From Microbacterium galbinum (lineage in GTDB: Bacteria > Actinomycetota > Actinomycetes > Actinomycetales > Microbacteriaceae), in contig NZ_JAHWXM010000001.1 in the NCBI RefSeq assembly GCF_023091225.1, forward strand, positions 744,001 through 808,000: a DNA stretch of 64,000 nt, written 5' to 3'. The notes under the pieces were generated by a model. The model saw only the letters and a program-made list of their open reading frames with translations, was not told where the DNA came from and made no database searches. Each line of letters begins with the position of its first letter. Within the stretch, counting starts at the first letter, position 1. Positions 8,352 through 14,498 of the stretch are shown here, one piece after another. The position numbers were made by a program, and so were the translations under genes.

Positions 8352-9301
8352 GCTGCTCCTTGCTGTGTGGGTGAGGAAACCGATGCGTCCGCGGCGTTCG
8401 ACGAGACGAGCGGAGCGGATGCCGAGGGACGACGCGAGCGGAGACCGCGCACGAAGAGGAAGCCGACGACCGCGATGTAGACGGCCCAGGCGGTCACCTG
8501 CAGCCAGGTCATCCGCGGCATGAAGCCGACGGTGGCCTGCAGGATGGCGGCCCACGCGCTGTCGGGAGCGATCGCCGACGTCACGTCGAACGCCCACCCG
8601 AACGGGAACGCCTGCCAGCCGACGGCCACGGCACCGGTCACCGCGTCGATGGGGGCGGCGGCCGTGAACGGTCCGGGGAGTGCCCCGGCCTCCTGCAGAT
8701 CCATGAACGCGTAGGCGAGCACGCCTCCGGCGACGATCACCAGGAAGCCGCCGGTCCAGGCGAAGAAGCGCCGCAGGTCGAGGCGCACGGCACCGCGCGC
8801 GATCAGGGCACCGATCACCACCGCGGCGGCGAGTCCGAGGAGTGCTCCGAGCAGAGCGGAGGGCGCGTCGCCGAACGACTGCACCATCGACCACAGCAGC
8901 AGGGTGGTCTCGATCCCCTCGCGGGCGACCGAGACGAAGCCGATCGCGACGAGGGCCCACAGCCCGCCCTGCGTGAGCGCACGGTCGATGCCGCCCTCGA
9001 GCGTGGCCTTCATCGTGCGCCCGGCCTTCTGCATCCAGAAGATCATCCACGTCACCATGGCGACCGCGAGCAGCGAGAGCAGCCCGCCGATCAGCTCCTG
9101 CGCCACGAAGGTGAGCTCGTACGCCCCGAAGGTCAGGACGGCGCCGATGCCGAGCGCGAGGGCGACCGCGAGGCCGACGCCGGCCCACAGCCGCGGCAGC
9201 ACGTCACGCCGGCCGAGTCGTCCGAGGTAGGCGACGAGGATGCCGACGACGAGGGCGGCTTCCAGGCCTTCACGGAGGCCGATGAGGAAAGTGGCGAGCA
9301 C
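8348..9301 (-). CDS. efeU: EfeU, FTR1-family iron permease
   Basis: A membrane permease of 317 residues if the GTG at 9301 is used. Two iron-translocation REGxE motifs are present: REGLE in the first helix (residues 10-14) and REGIE near residue 125. About seven hydrophobic segments are visible. An ATG at 9340 would add 13 residues, but it lies inside the 20-bp DtxR-like palindrome and upstream of the likely transcription start (TATTCT at 9318-9323). The GTG also gives the usual family start, MLATFLIGLREGLE. It is the first gene of efeUOB and should be repressed when iron is plentiful. Confidence 0.9.
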   Translation of the reverse strand: MLATFLIGLREGLEAALVVGILVAYLGRLGRRDVLPRLWAGVGLAVALALGIGAVLTFGAYELTFVAQELIGGLLSLLAVAMVTWMIFWMQKAGRTMKATLEGGIDRALTQGGLWALVAIGFVSVAREGIETTLLLWSMVQSFGDAPSALLGALLGLAAAVVIGALIARGAVRLDLRRFFAWTGGFLVIVAGGVLAYAFMDLQEAGALPGPFTAAAPIDAVTGAVAVGWQAFPFGWAFDVTSAIAPDSAWAAILQATVGFMPRMTWLQVTAWAVYIAVVGFLFVRGLRSRRPSASAPLVSSNAADASVSSPTQQGAA

Positions 9302-9317
9302 GGAGGGATCTCTCTGC

Positions 9318-9323
9318 AGAATA
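9318..9323 (-). promoter_or_regulatory. -10 hexamer TATTCT of efeUOB
   Basis: TATTCT on the minus strand; the matching -35 position falls inside the palindrome at 9330-9349. Confidence 0.4.
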
Positions 9324-9329
9324 TTACTG

Positions 9330-9349
9330 AGGTAAGGCATCCCTTACCT
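9330..9349. promoter_or_regulatory. DtxR/IdeR-type iron box (AGGTAAGG-CATC-CCTTACCT)
   Basis: A perfect inverted repeat with 8-bp arms and a 4-base spacer covers the efeU promoter. The arms match the AGGT(A/T)AGG half-site of the DtxR/IdeR/DmdR iron repressors. It lies 75 bases from the divergent oxygenase gene, which could share the control. Confidence 0.72.
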
Positions 9350-9411
9350 ACGAGACTTTAGCACCGCGGTAATCCTCCGCAACACACGCCCGTCCCGGCG
9401 CGGCGGCGACG

Positions 9412-9417
9412 TACTCT
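9412..9417 (+). promoter_or_regulatory. -10 hexamer TACTCT, leaderless oxygenase
   Basis: TACTCT followed by six bases and the ATG at 9424. Confidence 0.5.
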
Positions 9418-9423
9418 CGTGCC

Positions 9424-10428
9424 ATGGCTGAACTCTCGCTCCCGATCCTCGACCTCTCCCAGCTCGACGAGGGACCCGCGGCCGCCGCGCGCTTCCGCGA
9501 GGACCTGCGCGCCGCCACGCACGATGTCGGGTTCTTCTACCTCACCGGCACGGGCATCTCCCCCGCTCTCGAGGCACGCCTGCACCGGGCCGCGCTGGAC
9601 TTCTTCGCACTGCCCGAGGCCGACAAGTTGGCGATCGAGAACGTCAACAGCCCGCACTTCCGCGGGTACACGCGCATCGGTGGCGAGCGGACGCAGGGCA
9701 AGGTCGACTGGCGCGAGCAGATCGACATCGGCCCCGAGCGCGACGCGATCGACGGCGGCCCGGCGTTCAACCGCCTCATCGGACCGAACCTCTGGCCCGC
9801 CGCGCAGCCCGAGTTGCAGGAGATCGTCGCCGAGTGGCACGCGACCCTCTCGGAGGTCGCGCGCAAGCTCCTGCGCGCGTGGGCCGAGACCCTCGGTGCG
9901 GACTCGTCGTACTTCGACGAGCACTTCGGCGAACCCTCCACCCTGATCAAGATCGTCCGCTACCCGGGCACGCATGAGCCGGAACCCCAGCAGGGCGTCG
10001 GTGCGCACAAGGACTCCGGTGTGCTCACGCTGCTGTGGGTCGAGCCCGGCAAGGGCGGATTGCAGGTCGAGCGCGACGGCGAGTGGCTCGACGCTCCCCC
10101 GGTGCCCGGAGCCTTCGTCGTGAACATCGGCGAGCTCCTCGAGTACGCGACCGGCGGCTATCTCAAGGCCACCAACCACCGCGTCGTCTCTCCGCAGGCG
10201 CCGAACGAGCGCATCTCGATCCCGTTCTTCTTCAACCCCGCGCTCGACAAGCGGTTGCCGCTGATCGAGCTCCCCGCCGATCTCGCCGCCGAGGCCACGG
10301 GGGTGACCGAGGATCCGAGCAACCCGATCCACGCTCTCTACGGCGAGAACGCGCTCAAGTCGCGTCTGCGCGCACACCCCGACGTCGCGGCGATCCATCA
10401 TGCCGACCTCGTGGGCGCCGACGCCTGA
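9424..10428 (+). CDS. 2-oxoglutarate/Fe(II) oxygenase, isopenicillin-N-synthase family
   Basis: A 334-residue non-haem iron oxygenase. The N-terminal DIOX_N region (LPILDLSQLD ... GFFYLTGTGI) is followed by the jelly-roll core. The iron triad is His195 and Asp197 (HKD) and His252 (TNHRVV). Arg263 and Ser265 (RIS) bind the 2-oxoglutarate carboxylate, so it is a 2-oxoglutarate user rather than a true isopenicillin N synthase. The substrate cannot be inferred; no biosynthetic cluster surrounds it. It is divergent from efeU and shares its iron-box intergenic region. Confidence 0.87.
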   Translation: MAELSLPILDLSQLDEGPAAAARFREDLRAATHDVGFFYLTGTGISPALEARLHRAALDFFALPEADKLAIENVNSPHFRGYTRIGGERTQGKVDWREQIDIGPERDAIDGGPAFNRLIGPNLWPAAQPELQEIVAEWHATLSEVARKLLRAWAETLGADSSYFDEHFGEPSTLIKIVRYPGTHEPEPQQGVGAHKDSGVLTLLWVEPGKGGLQVERDGEWLDAPPVPGAFVVNIGELLEYATGGYLKATNHRVVSPQAPNERISIPFFFNPALDKRLPLIELPADLAAEATGVTEDPSNPIHALYGENALKSRLRAHPDVAAIHHADLVGADA

Positions 10429-10431
10429 CCC

Positions 10432-10755
10432 TCACAGCGACGCGCCGCCACCGAGTGCGACGATCTCCCGCAACGCCTGGAGATGACCGGCGAAGGCTTC
10501 CCGCCCTTCGCCGGTCGAGCGCACCCACGTTCGCTGCCTGCTCCCCAGACTCGCCTTGCGCACCGTGACGTAACCTGCGGCGTGCAGGTGGCTGATCGAC
10601 TTGCTCAGCGGCGAATCGGCGCACTGCAGGATCTCGCGCAGCGTCGCGAAGTCGAGTTCGATTCCCTTACTCAGCGTCGCCAACAGCGAGAACCGGAGCG
10701 GCGACGCGAAGTTGTCATCGAGTCGCGTGCGCGGATGGGCGGACCGGTCAGCCAC
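10432..10755 (-). CDS. Winged-helix transcriptional regulator (PF13601/ArsR-like)
   Basis: A small DNA-binding protein of about 107 residues with one winged helix: LRFSLLATLSKGIELDFATLREILQCADSPLSKSISHLHAAGYVTVRK. This is the layout of single-domain regulators annotated as winged helix DNA-binding. The start is uncertain: GTG at 10755 overlaps the end of the upstream membrane gene by 8 bases, and another GTG at 10764 is possible. It is probably co-transcribed with and coupled to that gene. The convergent oxygenase ends three bases away. Effector and targets are unknown; autoregulation would be typical. Confidence 0.75.
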   Translation of the reverse strand: MADRSAHPRTRLDDNFASPLRFSLLATLSKGIELDFATLREILQCADSPLSKSISHLHAAGYVTVRKASLGSRQRTWVRSTGEGREAFAGHLQALREIVALGGGASL

Positions 10756-11311
10756 GCACACCACGCCCCGGCACGAACGTCAATCCGACGAAGAGCAGCA
10801 CGACGCCGCATCCGGCGATCACACCCGCCGTCGCTCCACCCTCCGCGCGCCCGACGTCGAAGACCGTCAGCCCGACCAGAAGGGCGAAGCCGATCGCGAG
10901 ACCCACCTCGTGCGGCCACCGCCAGAGCGCTCCGATGGCGGGAAGACCGAGATCGGTCGCACCGGCGCAGAACCAGGCGAGCACGCACAGGGCGAGCAGC
11001 AGCAGCAGGAGCACGCTCGCGAGGACGCCCGCCGGGGCGACGGAGAGCATCAGGAGCGCTCCGAGAACGACACCGACGCCGAGCGTGCCGACACGGGTGA
11101 AACGCCACTGCAGTCCGCTGCGCTGAGCGGACCCGCTGAAGATCTGACCGTAGACGAGGAAGGCGAACAGAAGGGCCTGCGCTCCGCCGTCCGCCGACCG
11201 GCGAAGTGCGATCACGCTGGCCACGAGGAAGGCGGCCGTGACCACCGCACTGACGATCTGCAACCACGCGAGCGCCCGCCGATCGACGGCGCGCTGCCGA
11301 CGACCGGTCAC
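10748..11311 (-). CDS. Integral membrane protein, unknown function
   Basis: A 187-residue protein with about six hydrophobic helices and short basic ends (TGRRQRAVDRR at the start). No catalytic motif or recognised family was seen. It starts with GTG at 11311 behind a strong GGAGGAAAG ribosome site. The winged-helix regulator overlaps its end, a layout common for membrane proteins controlled by a small partner regulator. It lies downstream of rpsO but beyond the rpsO terminator, so it is probably a separate unit. Confidence 0.6.
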   Translation of the reverse strand: MTGRRQRAVDRRALAWLQIVSAVVTAAFLVASVIALRRSADGGAQALLFAFLVYGQIFSGSAQRSGLQWRFTRVGTLGVGVVLGALLMLSVAPAGVLASVLLLLLLALCVLAWFCAGATDLGLPAIGALWRWPHEVGLAIGFALLVGLTVFDVGRAEGGATAGVIAGCGVVLLFVGLTFVPGRGVRG

Positions 11312-11368
11312 CGCTTCTTACTTTCCTCCGGGAAAGCGGGAGCGAGATCAACCCCTCCGGGAAATGAC

Positions 11369-11398
11369 GAAGGCCGCCCCACACCTGGGGCGGCCTTC
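11369..11398 (-). terminator. rpsO terminator hairpin
   Basis: GAAGGCCGCCCC, a six-base loop, then the exact complement: 12-bp perfect arms, 41 bases after the rpsO stop. Confidence 0.8.
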
Positions 11399-11439
11399 TC
11401 AAGAATGTTCTGCGCGATTGTACGCTGGCGTGCTCTGCC

Positions 11440-11709
11440 TTATCGGCGAAGACCCAGGCGAGCGATCAGCGAGCGGTAACGCTCGATGTCGACGCTCTGG
11501 AGGTAGCCGAGGAGACGACGGCGCTGACCGACGAGCAGGAACAGGCCACGACGCGAGTGGTGGTCGTGCTTGTGCTCCTTCAGGTGCTCGGTGAGGTCCT
11601 TGATGCGCTGCGTCAGCATTGCGGCCTGCACCTCGGGGGATCCGGTGTCACCGGGGTGCGTCGCGTACTCTTCGATGATCGCCTTCTTGACGTCTGCTTC
11701 GAGTGCCAT
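11440..11709 (-). CDS. rpsO: 30S ribosomal protein S15
   Basis: An 89-residue protein of exactly the usual S15 length. Visible signatures are [19 protein letters not shown] at the N-terminus, the central [19 protein letters not shown] that contacts 16S rRNA, and [13 protein letters not shown] near the end. S15 is a primary binder of the central domain of 16S rRNA. The start is the ATG behind AAAGGGGA. The leader from the TAGACT hexamer (11801-11806) is about 85 bases long and GC-rich, so it could carry the S15 feedback site known in other bacteria. Terminator at 11369-11398. Confidence 0.98.
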   Translation of the reverse strand: MALEADVKKAIIEEYATHPGDTGSPEVQAAMLTQRIKDLTEHLKEHKHDHHSRRGLFLLVGQRRRLLGYLQSVDIERYRSLIARLGLRR

Positions 11710-11800
11710 AGATTCGATCCCCTTTCAGCTTGTTGCGCGGCGCCCGACGCCTGATGCGAGGGCTCTCTTTATCCGCGGCCGATCAAACGGCAACCTGAAG

Positions 11801-11806
11801 AGTCTA
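11801..11806 (-). promoter_or_regulatory. -10 hexamer TAGACT of rpsO
   Basis: TAGACT on the minus strand, 91 bases before the rpsO ATG, leaving a long 5' leader. Confidence 0.4.
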
Positions 11807-11862
11807 CCAGCCCCAGCCCCCTGCCGACGACCGCGATCCGCGCCCACCCGTTCCCCCTCGGA

Positions 11863-11868
11863 TACGCT
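11863..11868 (+). promoter_or_regulatory. -10 hexamer TACGCT before the MFS leader ORF
   Basis: TACGCT followed by six bases and the GTG of an 8-codon ORF that overlaps the MFS start. Confidence 0.45.
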
Positions 11869-11874
11869 CGAGAG

Positions 11875-11901
11875 GTGCAGCACGGCCAGGCATCGCGATG
11901 A
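11875..11901 (+). CDS. Putative 8-residue leader peptide overlapping the MFS start
   Basis: GTG at 11875 opens a frame reading MQHGQASR and stops at TGA 11899-11901. That stop shares bases with the MFS start codon (ATG 11898-11900). The hexamer TACGCT lies exactly six bases before the GTG, the spacing seen at other leaderless starts in this window, while the MFS ATG itself has no ribosome site. I infer a leaderless mini-ORF that delivers ribosomes to the transporter start by stop-start coupling. No amino acid is enriched, so attenuation by starvation is unlikely. Confidence 0.4.
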   Translation: MQHGQASR

Positions 11902-13190
11902 GCGGATCACGCGGACATCTCATCGACCTCTCCCCTCTGAAGGCGAGCCCCGCGTTCGCTCGGATGTGGATCGGATCGGCCCTCGCCGGCATCGGCGGGC
12001 AGCTGACACTCGTCACCGTGATGCTGCACGTGTTCAGCCTCACCGGCAGCACCTTCGCGGTCTCGATGATCGCGGTCGCAGGGCTCGTCCCGATGATCCT
12101 CGCCGGACTCTACGGCGGCATGCTCGCCGACGCGTTCGACCGACGACGCGTCGCACTCATCGCCGCGACGGTCACCTTCGCGTCCACAGCGCTGCTCGCC
12201 GCGCTGACCTGGACCGGCTCGGAGACGATCTGGTGGCTCTACGCCCTGAGCATGATCACCGCGGCCGCGAACTCGGTCGGCATGGCGACCCGCACCGCCA
12301 TCGTTCCGCGCCTGATCCCGCGCGACCTGCTCGCGCCGGCATCCGCTCTGAACGGGATCTCGATGGGTCTCACCGTCATGGCGGGCCCGGCCCTCGCCGG
12401 GATCCTGGTCGCCCTGACCGGGTACGGATGGACCTACACGATCGACGTCGTCCTCATGCTGTCGATGTTCCTCGGACTCTGGACCCTGCCCGCACTCCGC
12501 CCCGAAGGCGACATCGTGCGCCCCGGACTGGCCTCCCTCGTCGATGGCTGGCGATTCCTCCGACGGGCCGGCAACATCCGCATGCAGTACATCGTCGACA
12601 TCATCGCGATGACCTTCGGCCAGCCGCTCGTGCTCTTTCCCGCCCTCGGCACGATCCTGCTGGGCGGTGGCGCGGTGACGACGGGCCTCCTCACCGCCGC
12701 CGTCGCACTGGGCACCTTCGCCTCGAGCCTGTTCTCCGGCCGCGTGGTGCAGTACCGCTGGCACGGACGCGGCATCGCCCGTGCCGTCCAGGCGTACGGC
12801 GCGTCAATCCTGGCGTTCGGGATCGTCCTACTCACGGGCGTCTTCCTCCCGCCGGCTTCCGAGGCCGCACCGAACATCGCCCTCATCGTCGTGGCGTGCA
12901 TCGCACTCGCGTTCTCCGGAGCGGCCGACAACGTGAGCTCGATCTACCGCAACACCATGATGCAGGCGGCGGTGCCCGATGCCATGCGCGGCCGCCTCCA
13001 GGGCGTCTTCATCGTCGTCGTGGCGGGTGGGCCCCGGGTCGGCGCGCTGTACGCAGGCACCCTCTCGACGTTCACAGCGCTCTGGTTCCCGCCCGTGCTG
13101 GGCGGGGTGATCGTGATCGCGCTGGTCGCCGTCCTCATGCGGCGCAGCGCGCGCTTCCGCGACTACGATGCAGAAAACCCCGAGCCGTGA
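11898..13190 (+). CDS. MFS transporter
   Basis: A 430-residue major facilitator with twelve predicted helices, of the subgroup that includes the enterobactin exporter EntS and macrolide exporters. The loop between helices 2 and 3 carries the MFS motif A variant GLYGGMLADAFDRRRV. A second conserved turn is GSALAGIGGQL at the first helix, and GPALAGILV is in helix 5. The cargo is unknown. The start overlaps the stop of a possible leader ORF. The stop codon lies inside the two-way terminator at 13178-13201. Confidence 0.85.
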   Translation: MSGSRGHLIDLSPLKASPAFARMWIGSALAGIGGQLTLVTVMLHVFSLTGSTFAVSMIAVAGLVPMILAGLYGGMLADAFDRRRVALIAATVTFASTALLAALTWTGSETIWWLYALSMITAAANSVGMATRTAIVPRLIPRDLLAPASALNGISMGLTVMAGPALAGILVALTGYGWTYTIDVVLMLSMFLGLWTLPALRPEGDIVRPGLASLVDGWRFLRRAGNIRMQYIVDIIAMTFGQPLVLFPALGTILLGGGAVTTGLLTAAVALGTFASSLFSGRVVQYRWHGRGIARAVQAYGASILAFGIVLLTGVFLPPASEAAPNIALIVVACIALAFSGAADNVSSIYRNTMMQAAVPDAMRGRLQGVFIVVVAGGPRVGALYAGTLSTFTALWFPPVLGGVIVIALVAVLMRRSARFRDYDAENPEP

Positions 13191-13201
13191 ACGGCCCGGG
13201 G
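13178..13201. terminator. Two-way terminator between the MFS and YceI genes
   Basis: CCCCGAGCCGT / ACGGCCCGGGG pair as 11-bp arms with one mismatch and a two-base loop. The stem includes the MFS stop codon and lies 18 bases past the YceI stop. Confidence 0.65.
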
Positions 13202-13218
13202 TCCTCATCGCACGCGGA

Positions 13219-13773
13219 TCAGTCCTGCTGCAGTGCAGCCTGCAGGTCGAGGTTGATCGTGACGTCCTTGCCGACGAGCACGCCGCCGGTCTCGAGGGCG
13301 GCGTTCCACGTCAAGCCGAAGTCCTCGCGGTTGATGACGGCCTTGGCCGATGCGCCGGCCTTGTAGTTGCCCCACGGGTCGGAACCGAAGCCTCCGAAGT
13401 CGACCTCGAAGCTGACGGGCTTGGTGATGCCGCGGATGGTGAGGTCACCGTCGACGTACAGCTCGCCGTTCTCGGCACGGGCACCGGTGGAGACGAAGTC
13501 CATGGTCGGGAAGTTCTCGGTGTCGAAGAAGTCGCCCGAACGCAGGTGCTGGTCGCGACCCTCGTCCTTCGTGTCGACGGACGAGACGTCGACGCTCGCC
13601 TCGACCTTGGTCTCGAGCGGGTTCTCGGGAGCGATCAGCGTCGCGCTCTTCACGCCGAAGGTGCCGCGCACCTTCGAGATCATCATGTGACGGACGCTGA
13701 AGGTGACCTCGCTGTGGGAGGGGTCGAGGACGTAGGTGCCGGGGCGGTAGCCGGGGATGTCGATGCTGGTCAT
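13219..13773 (-). CDS. YceI-family lipocalin-like protein
   Basis: A 184-residue YceI protein, a beta-barrel that binds isoprenoid-like lipids. Family markers are PGTYVLDPSHSEVTFSVRHMM near the start, KVRGTF, and HLRSGDFFDTENFPTMDFVST in the middle. There is no signal peptide, so this copy is cytoplasmic. The ATG at 13773 has a GGAGAT ribosome site. Upstream, TATTC-CCAT-GAATA (13842-13855) resembles the repeat in the monooxygenase promoter, so both may answer to the same repressor. Confidence 0.92.
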   Translation of the reverse strand: MTSIDIPGYRPGTYVLDPSHSEVTFSVRHMMISKVRGTFGVKSATLIAPENPLETKVEASVDVSSVDTKDEGRDQHLRSGDFFDTENFPTMDFVSTGARAENGELYVDGDLTIRGITKPVSFEVDFGGFGSDPWGNYKAGASAKAVINREDFGLTWNAALETGGVLVGKDVTINLDLQAALQQD

Positions 13774-13841
13774 GGGATCTCCTTGGGACGTGGGGGCCGC
13801 TCGAATGGCGACAGGAAAGGGAACCGTGCTCTCGAAAGATA

Positions 13842-13855
13842 TATTCCCATGAATA
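13842..13855. promoter_or_regulatory. Operator-like inverted repeat TATTC-CCAT-GAATA
   Basis: Perfect 5-bp arms around a 4-base spacer, 69 bases upstream of the YceI ATG. Its inner twelve bases match 10 of 12 with the palindrome at 3664-3675. Confidence 0.5.
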
Positions 13856-13875
13856 AGAATCTCCTGAGTGCAACG

Positions 13876-13912
13876 GAAGACGCCCCGCCCGCGAACGGGA
13901 CGAGGCGTCTTC
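13876..13912 (-). terminator. FKBP gene terminator
   Basis: GAAGACGCC..CG..CCG and its complement form a long stem with two mismatches and a CGAA tetraloop, 16 bases after the FKBP stop. Confidence 0.75.
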
Positions 13913-13927
13913 GTGAACGCCGTGGGA

Positions 13928-14296
13928 TCAGCCGACGGCGACGAGGTCGATGATGAAGATCAGCGACTTGCCGGAGAGGAAGTGTCCTCCCCCGGCCGGT
14001 CCGTAGGCGAGGTGCGGCGGGATGGTGAGCTCGCGACGGCCGCCGACCTTCATGCCGGGGATGCCGTCCTGCCAGCCCTGGATCAGGCCGCGCAGGGGGA
14101 ACTGGATGGTCTCACCGCGGCCCCACGAGGAGTCGAACTCCTCGCCGGACTCGAACTCGACACCGGCGTAGTGCACGGTGACGGTGTCGCCGGGCTTGGC
14201 CTCGGTGCCGTCACCCTCGATGATGTCGCGGATGACCAGCTCTGCGGGGGCAGGACCGGTGGGGGCGTCGAACTCGGGCTTCGTACGATCAGTCAT
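13928..14296 (-). CDS. FKBP-type peptidyl-prolyl cis-trans isomerase, cytoplasmic
   Basis: A 122-residue single-domain FKBP. The active-site blocks are complete: GDTVTVHYAGVEFESGEEFDSSW, the hydrophobic pocket IQGWQDGIPGMKVGGRREL, and the closing HLAYGP. It catalyses proline isomerisation during protein folding. No export signal is present, in contrast to the lipoprotein FKBP at 51288-52274. The start is the ATG at 14296 behind GGATGGAG; twelve more open codons upstream lack a ribosome site. It has its own terminator. The 202-base region upstream is unusually rich in palindromes. Confidence 0.93.
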   Translation of the reverse strand: MTDRTKPEFDAPTGPAPAELVIRDIIEGDGTEAKPGDTVTVHYAGVEFESGEEFDSSWGRGETIQFPLRGLIQGWQDGIPGMKVGGRRELTIPPHLAYGPAGGGHFLSGKSLIFIIDLVAVG

Positions 14297-14381
14297 GACT
14301 CCATCCAACCCGAGTGGACGCCGACCGGTCAACGCGACCGCACCTGCTCACAGCGAACACCCGACGAAGTCGCCCTTGACA

Positions 14382-14403
14382 CTCCCGGGAGGCGGGTGCA
14401 CCC
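14382..14403. repeat. Two abutting 10-bp palindromes
   Basis: CTCCCGGGAG (14382-14391) and GGGTGCACCC (14394-14403) are perfect palindromes two bases apart, upstream of the FKBP gene. Function is unknown; an operator is possible. Confidence 0.35.
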
Positions 14404-14416
14404 TGGTTTCAAGCCA

Positions 14417-14467
14417 ACTCAGCGCCCGGGAGACATGCAGGCATCGCCGCAGCACCGGGCGCTGAGT
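14417..14467. repeat. Long hairpin with 13-bp perfect arms
   Basis: ACTCAGCGCCCGG and its exact complement are separated by 25 bases that themselves contain ATGC-AG-GCAT. There is no T-run, so it is not a typical terminator. It lies between the PrsW gene and the FKBP gene. Confidence 0.5.
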
Positions 14468-14477
14468 CTGTTCGGGG

Positions 14478-14492
14478 CGGGGTCCCACCCCG
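14478..14492 (-). terminator. Hairpin after the PrsW gene
   Basis: CGGGGT-CCC-ACCCCG, 6-bp perfect arms, starts seven bases past the PrsW stop; together with the larger stem at 14417-14467 it may end that transcript. Confidence 0.4.
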
Positions 14493-14498
14493 GGTCGC

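Larger units (their letters stand above)
14297..14498. other. 202-base intergenic region dense in palindromes
   Basis: Holds the promoter region of the FKBP gene, two 10-bp palindromes, the 13-bp-arm hairpin and a small stem. I see no ORF with a ribosome site. Confidence 0.5.

Noticed and set aside
9301..9340. ATG at 9340 as the efeU start
   Set aside because: It lies inside the iron-box palindrome and upstream of the probable transcription start; GTG at 9301 gives the family-typical N-terminus.
9424..10428. True isopenicillin N synthase of a beta-lactam cluster
   Set aside because: The Arg/Ser pair for 2-oxoglutarate is present and no ACV synthetase is nearby; it is a generic family oxygenase.
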